Shown piece after piece: positions 52,009-60,687 of a DNA stretch of 64,000 nucleotides. The DNA is from JALUZX01 sp964561605 (lineage in GTDB: Bacteria > Planctomycetota > UBA1135 > JALUZX01). Positions within the stretch are counted from its first letter, which is position 1, and every line of letters begins with the position of its first letter. The stretch is from NCBI GenBank assembly GCA_964561605.1, contig CAZLQD010000053.1, positions 141,379-205,378 on the forward strand. The letters run 5' to 3'. A program made the translations under genes and the position numbers. Under the pieces are notes generated by a model, which saw nothing but the letters and a program-made list of their open reading frames with translations, had not been told where the DNA came from and made no database searches.

Positions 52009-52623
52009 ATGACATTTCCTTCCAAGAAGGACAGGCCGGCTCTGGTCCTGGACCTGGACGGGACCCTCCTGGACAGGGACTTCCGGGAGAGTCTCAGGCT
52101 CTACCTGGTTCCTTCCCCCAGGACGGGCCGGATCTTCCCCCACGTCAGGGAGGCCCTCTGGAACCTCTCGGAGAAGGCGGACCTCCTGGGGGTGACGGCC
52201 CGGTGCTTCCTGGCCCGGGGCAACACCCGCCGGTGGCAGGAGGCCCAGGGCCTGCCCCTCTTCCCGGTCCTCCACGCCCCGGTCTTCCTGGTCCGCGAAA
52301 GGGCCCGGATCTTCTTCAAGAGAAGGTGCATCCGCCGCTTCCGGGCCGCCGGGTACCGCCCCGCCTTCGGCGTGGGGGACAGGGGGTCCGACCTGGAGTG
52401 CTACTGGAGGGAAGGCATCTTCCCCCTCATGGTGGTCCCCCGCCCCGGGGGAAGCCGCCACAAGGCCCTGGAACAGAGGGCCCGCCGCCTGGGCCTCCGG
52501 CAGGGAGAGGACTTCCTCCTCTTCACAGAGGACGGGGAAGCCCCCCCCCTCTGGAAAAGGCTGGAGGCCTGGCTGGAAGAGGCCCTGGAGGAAGGCAGGC
52601 CCCCGGCTGGGAGGGGAGGCTGA
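52009..52623 (+). CDS. HAD-superfamily phosphatase-like protein
   Basis: A 204-residue HAD hydrolase; ATG 52009 is the first codon of the fold, though the frame extends upstream. Motif I is LVLDLDGTLLDRD with both aspartates, motif IV GVGDRGSDLECY. A lysine of KALEQRARR or FFKRRC may be motif III. The cap is small, as in histidinol-phosphate or Cof/YqaB-like members. Substrate unknown. It is divergent from the proline dehydrogenase gene and its end is 15 bases from the methyltransferase end. Confidence 0.8.
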   Translation: MTFPSKKDRPALVLDLDGTLLDRDFRESLRLYLVPSPRTGRIFPHVREALWNLSEKADLLGVTARCFLARGNTRRWQEAQGLPLFPVLHAPVFLVRERARIFFKRRCIRRFRAAGYRPAFGVGDRGSDLECYWREGIFPLMVVPRPGGSRHKALEQRARRLGLRQGEDFLLFTEDGEAPPLWKRLEAWLEEALEEGRPPAGRGG

Positions 52624-52638
52624 CGAACCGGGCCCACC

Positions 52639-53628
52639 TCACCGGCCGGCGGAGAAGTCGAACCCCCTGGGGCCGGAGAGCCTCTCCAGGAGATCCCTGG
52701 ACCGGCGGGGGAGCTTCTCCAGGGCCTTCCGGACCTCCTCGTGGAGTCCCCTCCCCTGGAGCCTGGCCAGGAGGGAGAAGAGGGCCTCCAGGCCCTTCTC
52801 CAGGTCCGGAAGGACCGGCTCCTCCCCGGCCGTGAAGGGCTCGGAGATCTTCCTCCGGATCACGGCGATCGGCGGGTACGGATCGTATCCGATCCCACGC
52901 AATCCAAGGGCCCTTGCCGCGGCCAGGGTCGAGCAGGTCCCCGCGAAGGGATCCAGGACCGACCTGGCGCCGGGGACGAGCTTGATGCACCGCCAGGGAA
53001 GTTCCACGGGAAAGACCGCCTCGTGCCCCTTCTTCCGCGTCTGTCCCGTGGTGACCCTGTAGGGGATGAACCAGACGTCTCCCGGGTCGCGGAGGTCCTT
53101 GTCGCTGTACCGGCCCACGTTGGACTTGTCCGCGTAGGGGACCCCGATGGCCAGGGGATCGAAGAGGTATTTCCCGTCCTTGGCCAGGATGAAGACGAAT
53201 TCCCACAGGTGGTTCAGCCGCCGCCTGCCGCCCGAGGGGGAGTAGTGGCCTTTTCCGAAGATGGATTTGACCCAGATCACCGTCTGGACCCTGAGGAACC
53301 CCGCCTCTACGGCCTTCCGGACCACATCCTCCGCCAGCCCCCAGGTGCGGGCCGTCTCGCCCAGGTTGAGGAAGAAGAGCCCCTTCGGAGAGAGGGCGCG
53401 GTGGACCTCCCGGAACACCCTTCCCAGGAAATCCAGGTATTCCTCCCTGGGCATCCTGTCGTCGTGGGCCTTGCCGTCTTCCCCCCGGTAGATCTTGCCG
53501 ATGTTGTAGGGAGGGGAGGTCACCGCCACGTCCACGCTGCCCGAGCGGACCTCCCGCATGTCCTCCGAGGAGGCCACGACGAGCCTCTGCCTTCCCCCCA
53601 GGTCCAGGACCTTCCGGCTCTCAGCCAC
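52639..53628 (-). CDS. Beta-class DNA methyltransferase, orphan
   Basis: A 329-residue N6-adenine/N4-cytosine methyltransferase. Motif IV VAVTSPPYNIG (residues about 34-44) precedes motif I VLDPFAGTCST (about residue 236), the beta-class order. KGLFFLNLGE and NHLWEFVFIL lie between. TSPPY is common in N4-cytosine enzymes but also occurs in adenine ones, so the target is open. GTG 53628 follows GGAGGAGACGCC and overlaps the M16 peptidase gene end by 8 bases. No restriction enzyme is nearby, so it may be regulatory or a lone methylase. Confidence 0.92.
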   Translation of the reverse strand: MAESRKVLDLGGRQRLVVASSEDMREVRSGSVDVAVTSPPYNIGKIYRGEDGKAHDDRMPREEYLDFLGRVFREVHRALSPKGLFFLNLGETARTWGLAEDVVRKAVEAGFLRVQTVIWVKSIFGKGHYSPSGGRRRLNHLWEFVFILAKDGKYLFDPLAIGVPYADKSNVGRYSDKDLRDPGDVWFIPYRVTTGQTRKKGHEAVFPVELPWRCIKLVPGARSVLDPFAGTCSTLAAARALGLRGIGYDPYPPIAVIRRKISEPFTAGEEPVLPDLEKGLEALFSLLARLQGRGLHEEVRKALEKLPRRSRDLLERLSGPRGFDFSAGR

Positions 53629-56233
53629 GGCGTCTCCTCCCTCCCGGCCCCTTCCCCGGGCCGGCCCAGACCAGGCAGAGATCTTCCGGGTGCAGGTGGT
53701 TCCGGGCCGCCTCCAGGACCTCTTCCGGCCCCTGGGCCCTCACCAGGTCGGGGAAACGGTCCAGGTAGTCCAGCCCCAGGTCGAACCTCTCCAGGTTCAC
53801 CAGGAAGCGGGCCACCTGGGAGGTCCGCTCCAGGCCCAGGTAGAAACTCCCCGTGAGGTACTGGTGGACCAGGGAGACCTCCTCCTTCCCGGGCGGCTCG
53901 GACCGGATCTTCCCGATCTCCTCCAGGAACCCCTTCACGGCGGCCTCCTTGTTGGCCGGGGAGGTGCCGATGTAGGCGGCGAAGAAGCCCGGGAACCTGC
54001 CGGCCGAACCGGTGATCCCCGCCGAGACCTGGTAGGCCAGGCCCAGTTCGTCCCGGAGCCGCCGGGAGATCCTGTCGGTGAAGCCCGGCCCCTTTCCCAG
54101 GACGTAGTCCAGAACCAGCAGGGCGTAATAATCGGGGTGGGTCCTTGGGATCCCCAGGTGGCCCAGGTAGAGGTGGACCTGCTCCCTGTTCATGGGAAGG
54201 AAGGCCTCCCTCCTGCCCGGGACCCTCTCCAGGGGGGGGAGGGAAGGCTCCTCCACGGCCTTGTCCCTCCAGGATCCCATCCTCTTGCGGATCTCCTCCA
54301 CGGCCCGCCGGGGGTCCACGTCTCCCGCCACGGCCACGACGGCCCGGGAGGGAACGAAGAGCCTCCCGTGCCAATCCGCCAGGTCCTCCCGGCCGAGGCG
54401 GGCGACGCTCCCGGGATATCCCTTGTGGGGAAAGGCCAGGGGGTGCTTCCCGTAGACCATCTCCTTGAACTTGAGGAAGGCCGCGGTCCTGGGGTGTTCC
54501 AGGTCCGAGAGGATTCCCGTCAGGGTGATCCCCTTGACCCGCTCCACCGCATCCTCCGGGAAGGAGGGCCGGCGGACCACCTCGTCCAGGAGGGCCAGGG
54601 CCCGCGGAAAATCCCCGGCCCCCATCCGGATGGCCGCCCCGCCGGCGCTGGACGCCAGGTCGCCGCCCAGGGACTCCACCGCCTCGGCCAGGGCCTCCCC
54701 GGACCGGCGCTTCGTCCCCTCGGCCAGGCAGGATCCGGTCAGGTTTCCCAGGCCCGCCTTGGTGCGGGTCTCGAACTCCTGGCCCGCCTCGACGCTGCAC
54801 ACCAGGGAGACCAGGGGGAGGGATTTCATCCTGACGGCCAGGACCTTGAGGCCGTTCTCCAGGACCTCCCGGTGGACGGGGGGAAAACGCCTTTCCCCGC
54901 CCCGGCGGAAACAGAGGCTCCCGGGCCTCCGCCTTCCCGGCGCCCCGGCCGCCCGGGAGCCCCCGCCGCGGCCCTTCCTCCGGGTATCCCCGGCGGGGAA
55001 GCTCCACCCCACGGTCCTGGTCTCCTTCCCGAGGAAGGCCCGGGCGCAGTCGCGGATCCCGGCGGCCGTGGCCTTCCGCACCCGGGACTCGTAGGCCTCG
55101 AGGGAGGCCAGGTCCCCTTCCACGGCGTATTCCCCGTAGCGGACGGCCGTCCCGTAGGTGCCCTCCATGGCGAAGTGGACCCCCGTGAGGATCCTGGCCT
55201 TGGCCCGCTCCACCTCCCCCTTCCCGGGAGGCCGGGTCCGCAGCCGCTCCACCTCCTCCTCCACCAGGGCCTCGACCCGTTCGGGGGAAGAACCCTCCTT
55301 GAGCTCCACCAGGACCCAGAAGAGGCCCGGGTCCAGGTGGCTCTCGTTGTAGACCGAGACGGACCCCGCCAGGCCCTCACCCTTGACCAGCCGCTTGTAG
55401 AGCCGGGAGGCCCTCCCCCCGCCGAGGATGGTGGAGACCAGGTCCAGGACGGGATCCATCGGGTCGGCCACCCGGACGCCCTTCCAGGCGGCGGCGAACC
55501 GGGCCAGGTTTCCCGGGGCCCGGATCTCCACCCTCCTGGGCCCCTCCTGGGGTGGTTCCGCAGGAGCGTAAGGCCGTTCCGATCCCGTGGGGGGAAGGGG
55601 ACCGAAGAACTTCCGGACCGAATCCAGGGCCCGGGAGGAATCGAAGTCCCCGCAGAGGACCAGGACGGCCCGGTCGGGCCCGTAGTGCCTCCTGTAGTAG
55701 GAGAGCATGTCCTCCCTGGTGACCCTGGCCAGGTCCTCCTCCCAGCCTATGATGGGGTGGTGGTAGGGATGGACCTGGTAGGCGGCGCTCTCCACCTCCT
55801 GGCAGAGGACCCGCCAGGGCTCGTCCCTCCCCATGCGGAGCTCCTCGAGGACCACTTTCTTCTCCCTCTCGAACTCCGCCGGGTCCAGGAGGCACCCCCC
55901 CATGCGGTCCGCTTCGATCTCCAGGACCTTCTCCCACCTGTCCGAGGCCACCTGGAAGTAGTAGCCCGTCGAATCCTTCCCCGTCCAGGCGTTGTTCTGC
56001 CCCCCCAGGGTGGAGGTGATCCTGTCGATCTCACCCCGTTTCAGTTTCCGCGTCCCCTTGAACATCATGTGTTCCAGGAAGTGGGAGAGGCCCGTCTCCC
56101 CCCGCCCTTCGTCACGGGATCCGACGGTGTAGCAAAGGAGGGAACAGACGACGGGCAACTCCCTCCTCTCCAGGAGGAGCACCCTGAGACCGTTCTCTAG
56201 CGTTTCTTCCCGGTATTTCTTCTTCCTCGCCAT
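53621..56233 (-). CDS. Fused two-unit M16 (pitrilysin-family) metallopeptidase
   Basis: An 870-residue pair of M16 units in one chain. The first half has the inverted zinc motif HFLEH (GLSHFLEHMMFKGT) with the downstream Glu in REKKVVLEEL; the second half has lost HxxEH (AGLGNLTGSCLAEGT), as the non-catalytic partner usually does. No signal peptide is visible, so it is cytoplasmic or a peptide-clearing enzyme. RRHYGPDRAVLVLCGDF and RLFVPSRAVVAVAGDV are the matching strand segments in the two units. ATG 56233 overlaps the rluB end by 37 bases. Confidence 0.93.
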   Translation of the reverse strand: MARKKKYREETLENGLRVLLLERRELPVVCSLLCYTVGSRDEGRGETGLSHFLEHMMFKGTRKLKRGEIDRITSTLGGQNNAWTGKDSTGYYFQVASDRWEKVLEIEADRMGGCLLDPAEFEREKKVVLEELRMGRDEPWRVLCQEVESAAYQVHPYHHPIIGWEEDLARVTREDMLSYYRRHYGPDRAVLVLCGDFDSSRALDSVRKFFGPLPPTGSERPYAPAEPPQEGPRRVEIRAPGNLARFAAAWKGVRVADPMDPVLDLVSTILGGGRASRLYKRLVKGEGLAGSVSVYNESHLDPGLFWVLVELKEGSSPERVEALVEEEVERLRTRPPGKGEVERAKARILTGVHFAMEGTYGTAVRYGEYAVEGDLASLEAYESRVRKATAAGIRDCARAFLGKETRTVGWSFPAGDTRRKGRGGGSRAAGAPGRRRPGSLCFRRGGERRFPPVHREVLENGLKVLAVRMKSLPLVSLVCSVEAGQEFETRTKAGLGNLTGSCLAEGTKRRSGEALAEAVESLGGDLASSAGGAAIRMGAGDFPRALALLDEVVRRPSFPEDAVERVKGITLTGILSDLEHPRTAAFLKFKEMVYGKHPLAFPHKGYPGSVARLGREDLADWHGRLFVPSRAVVAVAGDVDPRRAVEEIRKRMGSWRDKAVEEPSLPPLERVPGRREAFLPMNREQVHLYLGHLGIPRTHPDYYALLVLDYVLGKGPGFTDRISRRLRDELGLAYQVSAGITGSAGRFPGFFAAYIGTSPANKEAAVKGFLEEIGKIRSEPPGKEEVSLVHQYLTGSFYLGLERTSQVARFLVNLERFDLGLDYLDRFPDLVRAQGPEEVLEAARNHLHPEDLCLVWAGPGKGPGGRRRRG

Positions 56234-57039
56234 CGCCCGCCTTTCCTCTCTTCCCGGGTCCGGCCCTCCGCCGGGGAGAGCAGGTCCCGCACTTCCTGGG
56301 CCGTAAGGGGACGGAAGGCGCCAGGCTTGAGCTTGTGGATCGTGAGTCCACCGATCCTCACCCGCTTGAGGCGGATGACGGGCAGGCCGAGCCTGGCGAA
56401 GGTCCTCCGGATCTCGCGGTTCCGCCCTTCCGAAATCGTAACCAGGAGGTGCGTCCGGTTGGAGGAGCGCTTCCGCACCAGGATCTTCATTCCCCTGGTC
56501 CTCCCCTCGGAAAGCCAGATCCCCCCCCGGGCCTTCTCCAGGGCCTTGGCGTCCACCTTGCCCCGGACCTGGACGGAATAGGTCTTTTCCACGCCGTATC
56601 TTGGATGGGAGACCCGGTTGGCGAAATCCCCGTCGTTGGTGACCAGGATGAGGCCCTCCGAGTCCATGTCGAGCCTTCCCACGCAGAAGAGGCGGACCCC
56701 CGGCCTCCTGGGAAGGAGGTCCACGGCCCTGGGATGTTTCTCACCGGGGTGGTTCGTGCAGACCACCCCCCTGGGCTTGTTCAGGAGGTAGTAGTATCTC
56801 CTGCCGGCCTTCAGCCTCTCCCCGTCGAGAAAGACCTTCTGCTCCGCCGGATCCACCCGGAAAGCCGGGTCGGTCACGGTCTCCCCGTCGACCTCCACGT
56901 GGCCCTCCCGGATGAGCTGGTCGGCCTTGCGCCTGGAAGCGATCCCGCAGAGGGCGAGAAAACGGTTGAGCCTGACCAGGCCCTCCCCGTCCTTCCCCTC
57001 CTCCCGGGGAAGATCCTTCTTTTCCTTCTTTTCCTTCAT
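56197..57039 (-). CDS. rluB: rRNA pseudouridine synthase, RluB/RsuA family
   Basis: A 280-residue RluB/RsuA/RluE-type enzyme: ATG 57039 follows GGGGAGG. An S4 RNA-binding domain spans about residues 20-80 (RLNRFLALCGIASRRKADQL; REGHVEVDGE). The catalytic aspartate is in CVGRLDMDSEGLILVTNDG. GRNREIRRTFARLG is the second conserved block. Which subfamily and which rRNA position are not certain; RluB (23S) is the most likely given the S4 plus long C-terminal tail. Coupled to manA by ATGA. Confidence 0.93.
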   Translation of the reverse strand: MKEKKEKKDLPREEGKDGEGLVRLNRFLALCGIASRRKADQLIREGHVEVDGETVTDPAFRVDPAEQKVFLDGERLKAGRRYYYLLNKPRGVVCTNHPGEKHPRAVDLLPRRPGVRLFCVGRLDMDSEGLILVTNDGDFANRVSHPRYGVEKTYSVQVRGKVDAKALEKARGGIWLSEGRTRGMKILVRKRSSNRTHLLVTISEGRNREIRRTFARLGLPVIRLKRVRIGGLTIHKLKPGAFRPLTAQEVRDLLSPAEGRTREERKGGRWRGRRNTGKKR

Positions 57040-58031
57040 CGGGACCTCCCCGGCCGGGCCGAGAGAACGCTCCAGGAAGAACACCCCCTGCCTTCCAGGG
57101 TGGAGGCTCCCGCCCGGGCCGGAAGGAGGACCGTCGCTCCCGGGCCGAGGGAAAGGCCCCCTTCCCCCCCCACCCGGACGTCTCCCTCCAGGACGGAGAG
57201 GAGGGTGAAACCATCCCCGCCCCCGACGGCCCCACACCAGGGGGGGCCGAACCTCTCCAGGACGAACCAGGGCGTCTCCAGGAGGAGGGTCCTCCCAGGC
57301 TGGACCTCCCTGGGCGGAGGCGTTCCCCCAGGTTCCCGGGAGAAGTCGATCACCTCCAGGGCCTTCTCCAAGTGGAGTTCCCTGGGCCTGCCGTCCCTTC
57401 CGGGCCGGTCCCAGTCGTAGAGCCTGTAGGTGACCTCCGAGTTGGTCTGGATCTCGTAGACCACCACGCCCCCCCCCATACCGTGGACCGTGCCGGGGGG
57501 GATCCAGATCACCTCCCCCGGCTCGGGACGGAAGGACCGGAGCAGGCCGGGAAGGGTGCCCTCCCGGGCGGCCCTCTCCAGGGCCGCCCTGTCGGCGCCG
57601 GCCCGGAGGCCGTGGTAGACCTTCGCTTGCGGCATTGCGGATACGACCACCCAGGCCTCGGCCTTCCCCCGGTCGCCTTCCTCCAGGGCGGCGTAGTCCC
57701 AGCCTGGATGGACCTGGATGGAGAGCAGGTCCCGGGCGTCCAGGAACTTCACCATCAGGGGGAAGGAGCCCTTCCCGTCCCGGGCCCCTTCCGGTCCCAG
57801 GAGCCCCTCCGGGTCTTCTTCCAGCAAGTCGTGGAGGGTGATCCCGCCGGGGACCCCGGCGAGGAGGCTGGAAGAGCCCGGCCGGTCGTAGACCTCCCAG
57901 GATTCCCCCAGGGGCTCCCCGCCGGGAAGGCTCTTCCCGAAGAGTTCGCCCAGGGCGGAACCGCCCCAGACCTTGGGCTCGAGGCGGGGGACCAGGGGCA
58001 AGGGGCGCTGGAGGAGATTCGGGTCGAACAT
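57036..58031 (-). CDS. manA: Mannose-6-phosphate isomerase, type I
   Basis: Zinc-dependent cupin that links fructose-6- and mannose-6-phosphate. 331 residues. RLEPKVWGGSALGELFG is the N-terminal signature, IQVHPGWDYA carries ligand His, and IPPGTVHGMGGGVVVYEIQT contains the second His. ATG 58031 has no Shine-Dalgarno sequence; TAGAAT ends 8 bases before it, suggesting a leaderless mRNA. First gene of the manA-rluB-M16-methyltransferase chain. It feeds GDP-mannose for glycan synthesis. Confidence 0.94.
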   Translation of the reverse strand: MFDPNLLQRPLPLVPRLEPKVWGGSALGELFGKSLPGGEPLGESWEVYDRPGSSSLLAGVPGGITLHDLLEEDPEGLLGPEGARDGKGSFPLMVKFLDARDLLSIQVHPGWDYAALEEGDRGKAEAWVVVSAMPQAKVYHGLRAGADRAALERAAREGTLPGLLRSFRPEPGEVIWIPPGTVHGMGGGVVVYEIQTNSEVTYRLYDWDRPGRDGRPRELHLEKALEVIDFSREPGGTPPPREVQPGRTLLLETPWFVLERFGPPWCGAVGGGDGFTLLSVLEGDVRVGGEGGLSLGPGATVLLPARAGASTLEGRGCSSWSVLSARPGRSR

Positions 58032-58039
58032 GGGCAGGG

Positions 58040-58045
58040 ATTCTA
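58040..58045 (-). promoter_or_regulatory. TAGAAT -10 element giving leaderless manA transcript
   Basis: On the minus strand TAGAAT occupies 58045-58040 and ATG begins at 58031, leaving 8 bases. The spacing equals that at 48667. The -35 region is weak. No ribosome binding site lies between. Confidence 0.4.
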
Positions 58046-58095
58046 CCCGCCCCGGCGGCTGAGGCTACGGAAACCTGGCGTCCCGGGTACGGAGA

Positions 58096-58132
58096 CCCTC
58101 CCGGAGCGGGCCGGGCCCCGCTTCCGGGAGGG
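58096..58132 (-). terminator. Strong hairpin, candidate terminator
   Basis: Arms 58096-58110 and 58116-58132 pair over 15 bases with a single-base bulge and a G/C-rich loop. It lies 30 bases after the stop of the TPR-protein gene and ahead of manA. No T tract follows on the minus strand, so it may need Rho or only stabilise the 3' end. Confidence 0.35.
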
Positions 58133-58162
58133 ATCGTTCCTCCCCCGTCCTTCTATTCCGGG

Positions 58163-59089
58163 TCAGCGCCCGGAGGGAGGCGAGGCCGGGTGGGTGGCCT
58201 GGACGCCCGGAGGGACGATGACCTTCACAGGTTTCCCCTGGGTGGAAGGCTTGGATGTCTTCCCCTCCCCCTTCTTTCCCTCCTCGCCGGGCAGGTCCTG
58301 CCAGAGGGGCTTCTCCCACTCCTTGAGGTTGGAGACTTCCACCCTGTTGTCCATCCCCTGGATGGGCCGCTCCTGGAGGACCTGGGCCAGGTGTTTCGTC
58401 TGGGGGTAGTCGGGCCAGGCCTGCTTCGCCAGGGCCAGGGCCTTTCGGGCCTGGGGGAAATCCCCCGTCTTGGTGTAGCAGACGGCCAGGTCGCTCCAGA
58501 TGACCCCCTTGACCTTGCCGGGGGCGTTGGGCGAGGCCGAAGCCTTCATGAGCTGGGCCCTGGCGGCCTTCCACTTCCCTTCCTTCATCAGGGTCTCCCC
58601 CCGGACCATGTGGAAGAGGGTGGCCTCGTCCAGGCTCTTGGGCAGGGGGGTCAACTCGGTGATCTCGATCCAGGCCGTGCCCTGGAAGGTGTTCCTCACG
58701 AGGGCCACCACCCTGGCGCGCTGGAACTTCTTCAGCTTGTAGAGGGGAATGGCCGCGGAGGACCGCTTGTCCACGAAGAGGAAGTGGAAGTCCTTGCGGA
58801 ATTCCTCGAGTTTCCAGATCTCCTGCTCCGTGCCCCAGGCCGAGAGGCCCACGTAGTCGGTAGGCACGAAACGGGTGAAGAAGGGGTTGTACACCGTGCT
58901 GAGGCCGCCGAACTGGATCTCGAAGGTGACCCAGACGTTCTTGAAGGCCTCAGGATTGTCCCTGATGGCCGAGAGGGTCGTCTCCTTGGGCTTGGTGAAA
59001 CCCTGGAGATCCTCGATCCTCTGGGCGACCGCCGGGCAGGCAAAAACCGCCAGGCCGAAAACAACCGTGAGCAATCTCGCTCGAGGCAT
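58163..59089 (-). CDS. Secreted protein with TPR-like C-terminal part
   Basis: A 308-residue protein with signal peptide (LLTVVFGLAVFACPAVA); ATG 59089 follows GGAAAGGAAGCGGAG. The first 150 residues are of unknown fold, with a Phe/Thr-rich FFTRFVPTDYVGLSAWGTEQ. Then TPR-like helices: GETLMKEGKWKAARAQLMKA and LAVCYTKTGDFPQARKALAL. The C-terminus is disordered and Lys/Pro-rich. It presumably works outside the cytoplasmic membrane. A 74-residue gene upstream is in the same orientation. Confidence 0.7.
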   Translation of the reverse strand: MPRARLLTVVFGLAVFACPAVAQRIEDLQGFTKPKETTLSAIRDNPEAFKNVWVTFEIQFGGLSTVYNPFFTRFVPTDYVGLSAWGTEQEIWKLEEFRKDFHFLFVDKRSSAAIPLYKLKKFQRARVVALVRNTFQGTAWIEITELTPLPKSLDEATLFHMVRGETLMKEGKWKAARAQLMKASASPNAPGKVKGVIWSDLAVCYTKTGDFPQARKALALAKQAWPDYPQTKHLAQVLQERPIQGMDNRVEVSNLKEWEKPLWQDLPGEEGKKGEGKTSKPSTQGKPVKVIVPPGVQATHPASPPSGR

Positions 59090-59139
59090 CGCTCCGCTTC
59101 CTTTCCCGGAAAAACCCGATCAAACCACCTGACGCCGGG

Positions 59140-59364
59140 TCACTTCGCCTCGGTCAGCCTCGCGACCAGCCGGGCGAAAGCCACCTCCAGCATCTCGTCC
59201 GTCAAGTAACCGTCCTTGGCAATGAGCTCCTTGAGCAGCTTCACCTTCTCTTTCCTGTCCTCGGCCTTGCGCAACCGCTCCAGGAGTTCTGCCACCTTGG
59301 GATCGAGCGCCGGGTCCATTTCCGGAAACCTGCCTCCCTGGTCCTTTCGCCGACGCCGATCCAT
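59140..59364 (-). CDS. Small charged protein, possibly FlgM-like
   Basis: A 74-residue product with ATG 59364 behind AGGGGG. Charged helices: DPKVAELLERLRKAEDRKEK, then VKLLKELIAKDGYLTDEMLE and ARLVARLTEAK. The KVxxLKxxI-x-GxY-like arrangement recalls the sigma-28-binding end of FlgM anti-sigma factors, but no flagellar genes are in the window and the match is by eye. It might equally be an unrelated small helical protein. Gene length suits real expression because the binding site and strong helical composition agree. Confidence 0.45.
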   Translation of the reverse strand: MDRRRRKDQGGRFPEMDPALDPKVAELLERLRKAEDRKEKVKLLKELIAKDGYLTDEMLEVAFARLVARLTEAK

Positions 59365-59463
59365 CACCCCCTGGATCGGCCGAAACCGAGACAGACTTGA
59401 ATCTCCCCGGTCCCGGCCCGGCCTTCCCATGGGAGCTTCCCGCCTTTCCCCGGCCGGGGCCTG

Positions 59464-59472
59464 TGGTATGCT
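59464..59472 (+). promoter_or_regulatory. Extended -10 promoter candidate for the lamin-tail protein gene
   Basis: TGGTATGCT occupies 59464-59472, an extended -10 (TGnTATGCT). The -35 region is poor, as extended -10 promoters allow. Transcription would start near 59480 and give a leader of about 75 bases to ATG 59557, which has AGGAG close before it. Confidence 0.35.
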
Positions 59473-59556
59473 TTCCTGTCGTCGTGGGCCTCCCCCGGGG
59501 TGGGAGGCCTGGATGTGTTTCAAAACGATCCGGAAATCGTCCAGCAGGAGCACCAC

Positions 59557-60687
59557 ATGGCTTCTCTTCGAAACAGGGCCCTATCTTTGGCCGCCGGCCT
59601 GGCCCTTCTGGCCGGGGGGGCGGGTTCCCAGGTGGTCATCAGCGAGGTCATGATCCATCCCAAGTCCGGAAGCGATGTGGGATACGAATGGATCGAGGTC
59701 ACCAACGTGAGCAGCTCCACGGTGAGCCTCTCCAACTGGTGTCTCTTCGTGGCCACCAGGAAGGCCATGGGAACCAACAAGCCCGGGAACTACTGGTGGC
59801 CCTTCCCCAAGACCGGGCCGGGCTCCCAGATTCCCGCCGGGGGCAGGGTGGTGATCCAGTGGCTCCAGGACGGGACCAACCGCCACGTCCAGGACCCCAA
59901 GGGCGACTACGACCAGGTCTTCACGGGAACGACCGTATTCGACTTCCTCTTCGGCCTTTTCCACTACGACCGCTCCAAGAATCCCCCCGAGAGCGACATG
60001 GCCCTTCCCAACGACGGCGGCTCCCTGGGGCTGGTCCGGACGCAGGACGCCAGGAAGGTGCGCCTTCCCGGCTTCTGGGCGGACTACCTGGAATACGGCA
60101 GCGCCGGCTTCCTCAGGGAGGAGATTCCCGTGAAGGCCGGCATCTGGAAGGCCGGGACCTTCGTCCCCCTTCCCCCCAAGGCCACGGAATGGCCCCTGGG
60201 GCAGAGCCTGGCCTACGGATATACGGGGAACTCCCCCCTCAACTACTGGCGCGACAGGACCCCCACGAAGGGCCAGCCCAACAGCGTGGGAGCCACGAGG
60301 GGGACCTTCGGAAGGGGATGCTCCTGCTCCACCGGCGGGAACCCTCTCTTCTGCACCCTTCCCGTTCCGGCCGTCTCGGGTAGCAGGGATTTCCGCTTCT
60401 TCTTCACCGGCGCCCTCCCCGGCGCCCCGGCCGTGGCCTTCATCTCCCCCAGGAAGGCCGCCTTCTCCCTCCTGGGCTGCTCGGTCCTCCTGGACTTCAG
60501 CCTTGCCCTCTACCTGAACCCCGTGACGGTCAACCAGAGTGGCGAGGGAGTCATCACCCTCTTCATCCCCCCCGATCCCAGCCTGAGAGGCCCCCTCCTC
60601 TACGGGCAGGTCTTCGTGCCCTCCTACAAGACCCCGAACGCCACCTTCTGTTCCTCCAACGGGGTCTCCTTCACGATCGGAGAGTAA
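59557..60687 (+). CDS. Secreted lamin-tail-domain protein
   Basis: A 376-residue protein; ATG 59557 follows AGCAGGAG. Signal peptide LSLAAGLALLAGGAGSQ is followed by a lamin-tail (LTD) beta-domain: VVISEVMIHPKSGSDVGYEW, IEVTNVSSSTVSLSNWCL and IPAGGRVVIQW. The C-terminal 120 residues have a cysteine-bounded GRGCSCSTGG start, PGAPAVAFISPRKAAFSLLG and a final VPSYKTPNATFCSSNGVSF, reminiscent of a C-terminal module I recall in secreted planctomycete proteins (not searched). Probably surface or outer-membrane bound. Its end overlaps tatD by 17 bases. Confidence 0.8.
   Translation: MASLRNRALSLAAGLALLAGGAGSQVVISEVMIHPKSGSDVGYEWIEVTNVSSSTVSLSNWCLFVATRKAMGTNKPGNYWWPFPKTGPGSQIPAGGRVVIQWLQDGTNRHVQDPKGDYDQVFTGTTVFDFLFGLFHYDRSKNPPESDMALPNDGGSLGLVRTQDARKVRLPGFWADYLEYGSAGFLREEIPVKAGIWKAGTFVPLPPKATEWPLGQSLAYGYTGNSPLNYWRDRTPTKGQPNSVGATRGTFGRGCSCSTGGNPLFCTLPVPAVSGSRDFRFFFTGALPGAPAVAFISPRKAAFSLLGCSVLLDFSLALYLNPVTVNQSGEGVITLFIPPDPSLRGPLLYGQVFVPSYKTPNATFCSSNGVSFTIGE

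Noticed and set aside
52639..53628. Restriction-modification system
   Set aside because: Only the methyltransferase is present; flanking genes are a HAD protein and M16 peptidase.
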